DNA from: JALYXI01 sp963795835 | Lineage (GTDB): Bacteria > Acidobacteriota > Terriglobia > Bryobacterales > Bryobacteraceae | Assembly (NCBI GenBank): GCA_963795835.1 | Contig: CAWCJC010000009.1 | Location: forward strand, 124,001 to 188,000 | Reading direction: 5' to 3' | Length of the DNA: 64,000 nt | Part shown: in pieces, positions 52,382 to 60,875 of the stretch | Numbering within the stretch: position 1 is the stretch's first letter | How the letters are laid out: each line of letters begins with the position of its first letter | Notes under the pieces: model-generated | Told to the model about the DNA's origin: nothing | What the model saw: only the letters and a program-made list of their open reading frames with translations | The model's database searches: none | Position numbers and translations under genes: made by a program

Positions 52382-53527
52382 TTGCACCGGATCCTGATCG
52401 TTTTTGGCACGCGGCCGGAGGCGATCAAGCTCTGCCCGGTTGTCCTGCGTCTGCGGCGCGAGCCGGAGCGGTTTGCGGTACAGGTATGCGTCACCGCCCA
52501 ACATCGGGGCATGCTGGATCAGGTGTTGGACGCATTCGGTGTTGTGCCGGATTTCGATCTGGACCTGATGCAGCCGGGGCAGACGCTCAGCCAGATCACG
52601 GCCCGAATGATCGCCGCTCTCGATCCTGTTCTCGAACAGGCGCAGCCGGATCTGACCGATCGTACAGGGCGATACCACAACCACTCTTTGCGGCGCGCTG
52701 GCTTCGTTCTATCGCCAAATTCCGGTAGGGCATGTGGAAGCCGGGTTGCGGACCGGGGACTTGCGGCAACCCTTCCCGGAGGAGTTGAACCGCGTGTTGA
52801 CGGCGCGCATGGCGGACCTCCATTTCGCCGCCACCGCAAGCGCAGCCGGAAACTTACGGGCGGAAGGCGTCGACGCAGCCAGCATTTTCGTTACCGGGAA
52901 ATACGGGGATTGACGCAGTGTTGAGCATTCGGGACAAACTGGACCGGGAGCCGCTAGCCAGCGCCCGACTATCTCCAGAGCGGCAAGAAGTTGGTGCTCG
53001 TTACCGCCCACCGTCGCGAAAGTTTCGGGCCAGGGTTTGAGGGGATCTGCGAAGGCGTCCGGCGGATTGCGGAGCGGGACGATGTGCAGGTGGTTTATCC
53101 CGTGCATCGGAATCCCAACGTAGCCGGGCCGGTGCAGCGGCTCCTGGGTGGGCTCAACAACGTAGTCCTGATCGCACCCCTGGATTACGTTCCCTTTGTC
53201 GACCTCATGCGGCGGGCAACCTTGCTCCTGACCGATTCCGGAGGCATACAGGAAGAGGGGCCCTCGCTGGGCAAGCCGATCCTGGTGATGCGGGAAAAAA
53301 CAGAGCGTCCGGAAGCGGTGGAAGCGGGCACCGTCAAGCTTGTGGGAACCGATGCCGCGCGAATTGCCGGCGAAGCCGGACGCCTGCTCGATAACCCGGA
53401 AGAGCGGGAACGTATGTCGCGCGTTCACAACCCTTATGGTGACGGTTGCGCCAGTGAGCGGATCGCAGGCATAATTCATTCATTCTTAAAGGAAACAATT
53501 AAACAAAAGAATTTGTTGCGGGAATGA
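52382..53527 (+). CDS. wecB: UDP-N-acetylglucosamine 2-epimerase (three frameshifts)
   Basis: This enzyme interconverts UDP-GlcNAc and UDP-ManNAc for envelope glycans. The start is TTG 52382 (HRILIVFGTRPEAIKLCPVV). The gene is split over three frames: to LEQAQPDLT; then IVQGDTTTTLCGALASFY, VGHVEAGLRTGDL and ASIFVTGN; then IDAVLSI; and finally KKLVLVTAHRRESFGPGFEGI, VHRNPNVAGPV, LLLTDSGGIQEEGPSLGKP to the stop. The breaks lie at 52658 (extra G), at the A-run 52899-52901, and between 52960 and 52985, each explained by one extra base. The total length is 3n because three insertions cancel. The family motifs are all present. Confidence 0.88.
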
Positions 53528-53584
53528 ATTCTTGGCTTATTTTGTACAGTTTCTGAAAGTGGCGTGGATATACTAGGGCCAAGT

Positions 53585-55019
53585 ATGGTGGACGGTAAGA
53601 AAACTACAGGCTTCCAATGGGCGTGCGAAAAAATCGGCACCCAATCCGATTGAAAATCTGACGACGGTTCTGTCGCGGAAAGTAGTGGGGCAGCCCGCCG
53701 CCACAAGTGTAATTGTTCCTTATATTCAAATGTTCCAAGCGGGTTTGGCGCCGGAGGGCCGGCCCGTTGGCGTGTTCCTGCTGCTGGGGCCCACCGGAAC
53801 CGGAAAGACCCGTACCGTGGAAGCGCTCGCGGAGGTGCTCCACGGAAACGCAAAGCAGGTCCTGAAAATCGATTGCGGCGAATTCCAGATGGAGCATGAA
53901 GTGGCGAAGCTGATCGGCGCGCCTCCCGGATATCTGGGCCACCGCGAAACACAGCCGATGCTCAGCCAGCAAAAGCTCACCAGTGTCACCAGCGACAGCA
54001 GTGCGCTCTCGCTGGTGCTGTTCGATGAAATCGAGAAAGCCGCGCCCTCGCTGACGCGCCTTCTTTTAGGCGTGCTGGATAAGGGCCTTCTGCGCCTGGG
54101 CGACAATACCTCCGTTAATTTCGAGAAAAGCCTCGTCTTCCTGACCAGCAATCTGGGCGCCCGCGAGATGATGAAGGAACTTAAGCCGGACTTTGGGTTC
54201 CAGGCGGGCGTGGGGAGCTTAACGACCGATGTGACCAGCAAGCTGCAGAATATTGCGCTTGTGGCGGTGCGCAAAAAGTTTTCGCCGGAGTTCGTAAACC
54301 GCATCGATTGCGTGATCACGTATCAGCCGCTCACTGCGGAGAGCCTGAGCCAGATTGTGGACCACCAGATCACGGCGCTGCAGACACATGTGAACACGCG
54401 CCTGGGCACGCGCTGTTTCCAAATTGAAGTGCCATTTGAGACGCGGCAATGGTTTATCGAAAAGGGCACAAGTAGCGAGTACGGCGCGCGTGAGTTAAAC
54501 CGCACCATCCATCGAAATTTGACGCAGCCGTTGGCCACCATGGTGGCCATGGGGCAGATTGATACCGGCGCGCGTGTGCGGGTAGAAATCACGCCGGACC
54601 GGGAAAAGCTGGTCATTCGGGCCGCGGGGCGGAATGAGGCGGCAGCCCCGGCCCATCCCACCGTTTTGCTGGTGGACGATAATCGCGACCTGCTTCATTT
54701 CCTGGAGCGTCTGATGGCGGAGGCCGGCTGGCAACTGTTGACGGCGGAGAGCGCGGGTGCGGCGCACAAGATCGTGGCGGAGCGTATGCCGAACGCGGCG
54801 TTGCTGGATTATATGTTGCCGGACGGCAACGGCGTGGAGCTCGGCGTCCAGTTACGCCTCCGCGCGCCGAAGATGCACGTCATCATGATGACCGGGTCGG
54901 TGCTGCCGGCGGAGGATGAGGCGGTCTGCGAAGAACATGATTTCCCGGTCCTGCGGAAGCCGTTCCTGCCGGCGGAAGTGATGAATCAGATTCGAAGCCG
55001 CTTGAGTGTCAAAAACTAG
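53585..55019 (+). CDS. Clp/HSP100-type AAA+ ATPase fused to a response-regulator receiver domain
   Basis: Numbering is from GTG 53685. Walker A is GPTGTGKT (35-42), the substrate-grip pore loop GYLGH (82-86), Walker B LVLFDEIEKA (110-119), sensor 1 FLTSNLGAREM and sensor 2 YGARELNR, all as in the second ring of ClpA/ClpB/ClpX-like unfoldases. From about residue 326 a full receiver domain follows: acidic pair D331/D332, phospho-acceptor D375 (LLDYMLP), T403 and K425. Homology (NPIENLTTVLSRKVVGQPA) extends upstream of the GTG. It joins ATG 53585 if one A is removed from 53600-53603 (3n+1). No first AAA+ ring or Clp N-domain is present. Confidence 0.8.
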
Positions 55020-55747
55020 TGGTGGCGGAAAAACTTCTGCTTTAGATCAGGCCAGAATTCAGGCAGCAGATTCCCTACGCTGGCGCCAATCGCGTTACTG
55101 ACAAAGTGCGAGGTTACCGTCGGTCCGTTCACGTTGCAGTTGGGGTAATACGCGTTCGATAAACCAATAGCCATCCCCATCCCAAGCAGTCCGGAGCTGT
55201 TGAACGCCGTGCGTCCGTTATCCTGGCGCGTAAGAAAGAGTCGCGAAAGCGAATAGGCGGCGCGCCGCGCGACAGAGTGTCCCGGGCCCATCCGGTAATA
55301 GCGGGGGTCCTGGTGGAAAGCGGAAGCGAGTACGGCGTCGCTGAAGAAATTGCCGAGAGCCACATCGGCATACGCCGCGCCAAGGCGTTGGCCAAAAGGC
55401 CCCGCGCCTTCTCCATACCGGGGCGAGCTGTTCCCCGGTTGTGAGAGCGCGGCGGTCACTGCCGCCGAAGCAAACGTCGAAGGATCGGTAGTCTCTCGCA
55501 GAAAGAGCTGAAATTTTTGTTTCACGGTAAGCGGGGCGGCTTTGCTGGCGCTATCCACCACCATGTAGGTGGGCAGCACGCCCAGCATGCGCTCTTCGGT
55601 CACGCGTGCCGGCGACACCGCCGGTTCCACAGGAACAATCTCCAAACCATCGGCAGCCTCTTGCCCCATCAGCGGCGCGCCCAGAAGCCAGCTCAGCATC
55701 GCGCAGTGCAAAATTGTTCGCCCTTGCCAGCCCATGCGTGCAGACAT
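55016..55747 (-). CDS. Secreted protein of unknown function
   Basis: This protein has about 243 residues from ATG 55747, with a Sec-type signal (ILHCAMLSWLLGAPLMG). The mature part has KQKFQLFLRETTDPSTFASAAVTAAL, FGQRLGAAYADVALGNFFSDAVLASAFHQDPRYYRMG and SNAIGASVGNLLPEFWPDL, which look like an outer-membrane-associated or periplasmic protein family frequent in Acidobacteria. No enzymatic motif is recognised. It is convergent with the Clp-REC gene (stops overlap by four bases) and divergent from the Rid-like gene, with about 98 bases between the starts. Confidence 0.7.
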   Translation of the reverse strand: MSARMGWQGRTILHCAMLSWLLGAPLMGQEAADGLEIVPVEPAVSPARVTEERMLGVLPTYMVVDSASKAAPLTVKQKFQLFLRETTDPSTFASAAVTAALSQPGNSSPRYGEGAGPFGQRLGAAYADVALGNFFSDAVLASAFHQDPRYYRMGPGHSVARRAAYSLSRLFLTRQDNGRTAFNSSGLLGMGMAIGLSNAYYPNCNVNGPTVTSHFVSNAIGASVGNLLPEFWPDLKQKFFRHH

Positions 55748-55845
55748 GATGGTTCTTGAACCCACATGGGTTACGATTCGATGCGCCGTATACGTAGTCT
55801 TCCGTACACTAAGCGGGTGAGCATCACCCGTTACCATGGAAGAAC

Positions 55846-56889
55846 ATGAGAAGGCTGTGTCTTCTGATCGCCCTGTTCAGCGCCGTTTTTTGTACTCTCG
55901 CCGCGAAAAAGAAGGAAATAAATCAGGTCCTGGAATTGCCGAAAGATTGCCCCGCCGCTGTGTCCGCGGAAACCCGCAACCTGGTGTTTCATGTCGCGCC
56001 GTTAAGCGCGAAGGGCTTGCTGTCACAGCAGATCCGCGACGGCGTCAAAGCGCTCCTCAAATCCAACTCGGGAGCCGTAATCGTCAAAATCCGCGCGTTC
56101 GTAGCAGGCACGGGAGATATGCGGCGCGTGCCCGCTCTGGTCAGTGAAATCCTCACGGACAAACATATGCCGTTGCCCGCCGTCAGCGTCGTCCAGGTGG
56201 GCAGTTTGCCGCTTGAAGGGGCACAGGTGGTGCTGGAGTCCATCTCGGAATCGCGCAGGGAGACCAGCCCCGGGGGCCTGCTCTTTACAGGCGGTCAGGA
56301 GGCTTCGAATCCAACACCTTTGCAGCCGGCTCTGCCTCTTGCCGAGCAGGCACTCTCAAACCTGGCAAAGGTCTTGAACGGCGCCCAAGCTCTTCGCGTA
56401 ACCTGTTTCACCAGTTCTCCCGCGGACGTCGCGCAAGTGCAATCGGCCGTCGCGGCGCGCTATGCGCAAGCCGCCGTGGATGTCGTCGTGGTGCGTCGCG
56501 CTTCCGCGCGCAGTGCGGTTACTTGTGACGCCACCGCGCGTCTGCCCGAGCGCGATTTCCAACTCAACGGCAACCAGGCGTCGCCCGTGCAGTCTCAACG
56601 CGTCGCCTTTACCGGCACCCAGGTAGCGTTCGGTTTTGAAGATAACGACGCGCGGCTCGCCTTTCAACGCATCGAAAAGTCTCTCGAACCACTCGGCGCT
56701 TCCACCAAAACCGTGGCGCAGGCGAATTTCTATCCCCTCTCCGGATCCATCGGCGAGCAGGTCCGGAAGATCCGGCTCGAGTTTTTTGATGCGGTCCTGA
56801 CTCCCCCCTCCACCCTGGTAACGTTCGAAGGTTTACCCTCAATCGATGCCAGCTTCGCGCTCGACGTGACGGCGGCGGTAACTCACTAA
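55846..56889 (+). CDS. Secreted protein with RidA/YjgF-like domains
   Basis: This is a 347-residue protein with a Sec signal (LCLLIALFSAVFCTLAA). Residues ~45-135 read like a YjgF/Rid domain (QIRDGVKALLKSNSGAVIVKIRAFVAG, PAVSVVQVGSLPLEGAQVVLESI), and a second degenerate copy may follow (LAEQALSNLAKVLNG, VDVVVVRRAS). Rid proteins are cytoplasmic enamine deaminases or scaffolds, so an exported double-domain form is unusual. The Arg that marks true RidA enzymes is not obvious. It precedes the KDG-kinase-like gene by four bases. Confidence 0.65.
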   Translation: MRRLCLLIALFSAVFCTLAAKKKEINQVLELPKDCPAAVSAETRNLVFHVAPLSAKGLLSQQIRDGVKALLKSNSGAVIVKIRAFVAGTGDMRRVPALVSEILTDKHMPLPAVSVVQVGSLPLEGAQVVLESISESRRETSPGGLLFTGGQEASNPTPLQPALPLAEQALSNLAKVLNGAQALRVTCFTSSPADVAQVQSAVAARYAQAAVDVVVVRRASARSAVTCDATARLPERDFQLNGNQASPVQSQRVAFTGTQVAFGFEDNDARLAFQRIEKSLEPLGASTKTVAQANFYPLSGSIGEQVRKIRLEFFDAVLTPPSTLVTFEGLPSIDASFALDVTAAVTH

Positions 56890-56893
56890 CTCT

Positions 56894-57925
56894 ATGAACA
56901 ACAAAGTAGTCACCTTCGGTGAAATCATGTTGCGTTTGGCTCCTCCCGGATTCGAGCGCTTTCTGCAGAGCCCGCAATTCGTGGCCACCTTCGGCGGCGG
57001 CGAGGCGAATGTCGCGGTAACGGTATCCGGGTTCGGCTTGCCCGCAAGCTACGTGACCGTACTGCCGGAGAACCCCATCGCCGACGCAATTGTAAGCGAG
57101 CTGCGGAAGTTCGGCGTGGAGACATCCTCCATCAAGCGGGCCAAAGGGCGCGTGGGCGTCTATTACGTGGAGGCGGGCGCAAATCAGCGAGCCTCCAAAG
57201 TCGTGTACGACCGGGACTTCTCTTCCATCGCGCTTGCCAAAGTCGGCGATATCGATTGGAACGCGGCTTTCCAGAACGCCCGCTGGTTTCACATCACCGG
57301 AATCACACCCGCCCTAAGCGCTTCCTGCGCCGAACTGGCTCTGGAGAGCGTTCGCGAAGCGAAGCGGTTAGGCCTCACCGTCTCCTGCGATCTGAATTAC
57401 CGCAAGAATCTTTGGAAGTATGGCAAGCAGCCGGCAGACGTGATGCGCGGGCTGATGCAGCACGTAGACGTCGCAATTGCCAACGAAGAAGACGTACAAA
57501 TGGCACTCGGGATCGCGGCCGATGTTGACGTGCACTCAGGCAAGCTGGACCACGGGGTCTATCAGGCTCTCACCGAAAAGGTGCTCCGCGAATATCCGTC
57601 GCTCCAGTCGATCGCGATTACACTGCGTGAATCGAAGAGCGCTTCGCACAATGGCTGGTCTGCGTGTATGAATAACCGCACGGAGTTCTTCGTGAGCCGG
57701 CATTATGAAATCACGCACATCGTCGATCGCGTTGGCGGCGGCGATTCGTTCGCCGGCGGCCTGGTGTATGGGCTGCTCGCGCTCCCGTCCCCCAAAGAGG
57801 CGCTGGAGTTCGCGGTCGCGGCTTCCTGTCTCAAACATTCCATCCCCGGAGACTTCAATCGCTTCTCCGTCGATGAGGTGAAGACGCTGCTCAAGGGCGA
57901 TGGTAGCGGACGCGTGCAACGATGA
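56894..57925 (+). CDS. kdgK: PfkB-family sugar kinase (2-keto-3-deoxygluconate kinase-like)
   Basis: This is a 343-residue ribokinase-fold enzyme. The N-terminus KVVTFGEIMLRLAPPGFERFLQSP and FGGGEANVAVTVSGFGL, and the C-terminal PfkB signature RVGGGDSFAGGLVYGLL with its catalytic Asp, fit KDG kinases that act after uronate or hexonate breakdown. Kinases for other keto sugars cannot be excluded. The ATG of prolyl oligopeptidase overlaps its stop (ATGA). Confidence 0.88.
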   Translation: MNNKVVTFGEIMLRLAPPGFERFLQSPQFVATFGGGEANVAVTVSGFGLPASYVTVLPENPIADAIVSELRKFGVETSSIKRAKGRVGVYYVEAGANQRASKVVYDRDFSSIALAKVGDIDWNAAFQNARWFHITGITPALSASCAELALESVREAKRLGLTVSCDLNYRKNLWKYGKQPADVMRGLMQHVDVAIANEEDVQMALGIAADVDVHSGKLDHGVYQALTEKVLREYPSLQSIAITLRESKSASHNGWSACMNNRTEFFVSRHYEITHIVDRVGGGDSFAGGLVYGLLALPSPKEALEFAVAASCLKHSIPGDFNRFSVDEVKTLLKGDGSGRVQR

Positions 57926-59952
57926 CGCCTCCGGTTGCCCGCCAAATCGAACATCAACTCTCAGCCCATGGCGAAGTTCGCGAAGACCCCTATTATTGGC
58001 TCCGCGACCGCGATGATCCCGCCGTCCTCGATTATCTAAAAGCGGAAAACGCCTATACCGAAGAGGCCATGCGGCCCCAGGCGGCGCTGATCGAAGAAAT
58101 CTACCAGGAGATCCTGAGCCGCATCCAGCAAACCGATGAGACAGTGCCGGCCCGCCGCGGCGACTGGTTCTACTATTCGCGAACGGAGGAAGGCAAACAG
58201 TACCCCATCTTCTGCCGCAAGCTTCTCGAAGGTGCGGAACAGGTCGTCCTCGACGTAAACCAGCTTGCGGAGGGCAAAAGCTATTTCGCCTTGGGCGGCT
58301 TGGCTGTGTCGGAAGACGCAAAGCTGCTCGCGTTCCTTACCGATGAGAACGGAAGCGAAGAGTACACGCTTCGCGTCAAGGATCTGAGCACCGGCCAGAT
58401 GCTTGCCGATGCCATCCCCGATACCTCTCACGGCGTCGCGTGGGCGAATGACAATCGCACGCTCTTCTATGTTCGCTTCGATGAAACCAAGCGCCCGGAA
58501 CGCGTGCTGCGGCACACGCTCGGCACCAACCCGGCCAGTGATCAAACCGTCTTCACCGAGCCGGATCAGCGCTTTACCTTCGAACTGGGAAAGACGCGCT
58601 CGCGCAAGTTTCTCGCAGTGACTTCCATCAATGCCAGCACAACCTCGGAGGTCTTTCTCCTCGACGCCGATAATCCGGAAGGGCCGTTCGTCTCCTTCGC
58701 GCCTCGGCAAACCGGCGTTGAATACTACATCGACCATCAGGGCGCACGGTTCTTGATCCGCACCAACGCGGACGGCGCGGAGCGCTTTCAACTCTGCGAG
58801 ACGCCGGTGGACAAAACAGCCAAAGAACACTGGCGCACGTTGCGGGCGGAAGCACCCGGCGCGACGCTCGACGAAGTGCAAGCCTTTGACGGCTTCTACG
58901 TTCTCGAAACGCGCGAGCACGGGCTGCCCACCCTGCGCGTCGTCACCGAACAAGGCGAACATGCGCTCGACTTTCCCGAGCCCGCCTATACCGTGGCGCT
59001 TGCCGAAAATTACGAATACTCCACGCACACTTTGCGATACGGCTACACCTCGCTCGTCACGCCGCTTTCCGTTCTGGATTACGACCTGAATACGCGCTGC
59101 TCCTCTTTGATGAAGCAGACCAACGTGCCCGGCGGCTTCGACGCCACACGCTACCGCTCCGAACGCCTGGAGGCAAAAGCTCCCGATGGCACACCGATCC
59201 CCATATCGGTTGTCTTTAGGGAAGGCACGGAGCGCAACGGTGCCAGCCCCGTGCTGCTTTACGGCTATGGCAGCTACGGCATCAATACGGACGCGCGCTT
59301 CACCGTCTCCTATGTCAGCCTGATGGACCGCGGCTTCACTGTAGCCCTGGCCCATGTGCGCGGCGGCGCCGAAAACGGTCGAGCGTGGCAGCAAGCCGGC
59401 CGCATGCTGAACAAGCAGAACACCTTCTCGGATTTCATCGCCTGCGCCGAGCACCTGGTCGCGAACAGCTATACCTCCCCCAATCGGCTGTGCGCCATGG
59501 GCGGAAGCGCCGGGGGCTTGCTGATGGGCGCGGTCGTCAATCAGCGGCCGGACCTGTTCCAGAGCGTCGTGGCTTTGGTGCCTTTCGTGGACGTGGTCAC
59601 AACCATGTCCGACCCCACCATCCCGCTCACAACCGGCGAGTACGATGAATGGGGCAATCCGGAAGACGAACAGTTCTACCGGTACATGAAGAGTTACTCG
59701 CCCTACGACAACGTCAAGCCCCAGCGCTATCCGAACCTGTTGGTGACCACGGGCTTGAATGATCCGCGTGTTGCGTATTGGGAGCCCGCGAAATGGGTGG
59801 CCCGTCTCCGGTCAGTAAAGACGGACGACAATCTGTTGCTGCTAAAGACAGAACTGGGCGCGGGCCACGGCGGCCCGAGTGGCCGGTATGAGAAGTTCCG
59901 CGAAACCGCGTTTCTGTATGCCTTCCTGTTAAAGACAATACAAACGTCGTAA
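57922..59952 (+). CDS. Prolyl oligopeptidase, S9A family
   Basis: This is a 676-residue cytoplasmic serine peptidase with no signal peptide. The N-terminal HGEVREDPYYWLRDRDDPAVLDYL and the seven-bladed propeller precede the catalytic domain. That domain holds GYGSYGINTDARF, AHVRGGAENGRAW, the nucleophile AMGGSAGGLLMGAV, the Asp region LNDPRVAYWEPAKW and His in GHGGPSGRY. This is the oligopeptidase B/POP type that cuts short peptides after Pro or basic residues. Length and motifs are complete. Confidence 0.95.
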   Translation: MTPPVARQIEHQLSAHGEVREDPYYWLRDRDDPAVLDYLKAENAYTEEAMRPQAALIEEIYQEILSRIQQTDETVPARRGDWFYYSRTEEGKQYPIFCRKLLEGAEQVVLDVNQLAEGKSYFALGGLAVSEDAKLLAFLTDENGSEEYTLRVKDLSTGQMLADAIPDTSHGVAWANDNRTLFYVRFDETKRPERVLRHTLGTNPASDQTVFTEPDQRFTFELGKTRSRKFLAVTSINASTTSEVFLLDADNPEGPFVSFAPRQTGVEYYIDHQGARFLIRTNADGAERFQLCETPVDKTAKEHWRTLRAEAPGATLDEVQAFDGFYVLETREHGLPTLRVVTEQGEHALDFPEPAYTVALAENYEYSTHTLRYGYTSLVTPLSVLDYDLNTRCSSLMKQTNVPGGFDATRYRSERLEAKAPDGTPIPISVVFREGTERNGASPVLLYGYGSYGINTDARFTVSYVSLMDRGFTVALAHVRGGAENGRAWQQAGRMLNKQNTFSDFIACAEHLVANSYTSPNRLCAMGGSAGGLLMGAVVNQRPDLFQSVVALVPFVDVVTTMSDPTIPLTTGEYDEWGNPEDEQFYRYMKSYSPYDNVKPQRYPNLLVTTGLNDPRVAYWEPAKWVARLRSVKTDDNLLLLKTELGAGHGGPSGRYEKFRETAFLYAFLLKTIQTS

Positions 59953-59962
59953 CACCGTGCTC

Positions 59963-60817
59963 TTACCGCGCCATAGCCGGCCGGGAGACGCGCACAGGCT
60001 CGGTCCAATCGAGCCGGAGGTCTTCGCCTACCTCATCCAACATTTCGAGCGTCACTTCCTTCATCTCCATCGCGAAAGCCGTAAGCAGCAGATTCTCGCA
60101 AACCGAATTGATCAGCCGCGGAATCCCTTGCGTGCGCTTTGCGATTTCCCGAATCACGTCCGGCGGAAAGATAGTCTGGTTCGGAATCCCGGCGTGCTCC
60201 ATGCGTGAAGCAATATAGCGTCCCGTTTCCACTTCATCGAACGGCTTCAGCGAACAGCGCAGAGCGATCCGCTGCTTTAACTGGCGGTACTGCGGCGCAT
60301 CCAGCTTCTGATCGAGCTCCGGCTGGCCGGCAATGATCACCTGCACCAGCTTGCCCCGGCGGTTCTCCAGATTCCCTAAAAGCCGGATCTCTTCAAGAAC
60401 GCTCCAGTCCAGATTATGCGCCTCATCCACAATCAGGACCGTCGTTCGGCCTTCGGCGGCGCGTTCCAGCAGCATATCGTTCAGCGCAAAGAGCACTCCG
60501 GTCTTTGTGCGCTCGCCGGGCAGGTCGAAATCCCAGGAGATCATCTCGAAAAACTGGTCCGGCGTCAGTTGGCTGTTGAAAATAAACGCGAACGGGATGT
60601 CCTGCGCGTCCAGAAAATCGCGCAGGCATTCAAGCATCGTCGTTTTGCCGGTACCCACCTCGCCGGTCAGCGCGATGAAGCCCTTCCGGCTCTGAACTCC
60701 ATAAATCAGGTTCGCCAGGGCCTCTTCGTGCTGCTCACTCCGGTAGAGAAATTGAGGGTCCGGGCTAAGGTTGAATGGGTTAAGTTTAAGTCCAAAAAAT
60801 GCTTTATACAAGAACAC
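59963..60817 (-). CDS. ExeA/GspA-like AAA+ ATPase
   Basis: This 284-residue protein matches the ATPases linked to general secretion or exopolysaccharide systems: FFGLKLNPFNLSPDPQFLYRSEQHEEAL at the start, Walker A LTGEVGTGKTTML, Walker B VLIVDEAHNLDWSVLEEIRLLGNLE, sensor GQPELDQKL, and C-terminal IPRLINSVCENLLL. It has no peptidoglycan-binding domain, unlike full ExeA. Standing alone between prolyl oligopeptidase and trpEG, its partner system is not visible here. The starts are divergent from trpEG across 58 bases. Confidence 0.88.
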   Translation of the reverse strand: MFLYKAFFGLKLNPFNLSPDPQFLYRSEQHEEALANLIYGVQSRKGFIALTGEVGTGKTTMLECLRDFLDAQDIPFAFIFNSQLTPDQFFEMISWDFDLPGERTKTGVLFALNDMLLERAAEGRTTVLIVDEAHNLDWSVLEEIRLLGNLENRRGKLVQVIIAGQPELDQKLDAPQYRQLKQRIALRCSLKPFDEVETGRYIASRMEHAGIPNQTIFPPDVIREIAKRTQGIPRLINSVCENLLLTAFAMEMKEVTLEMLDEVGEDLRLDWTEPVRVSRPAMAR

Positions 60818-60875
60818 CCTCCGTAAGGGCTAAAGAAAATCCCACAGCCTGATTCTACAATGGAGGTTTCCCGTC

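Noticed and set aside
51324..53000. CRISPR array near the Cas6-like gene
   Set aside because: I looked for regularly spaced direct repeats on both sides and saw none.
58036..59454. 472-residue open frame on the minus strand
   Set aside because: It lies wholly antisense to prolyl oligopeptidase, which has all its family motifs. The composition is typical of a mirror frame in G+C-rich DNA.
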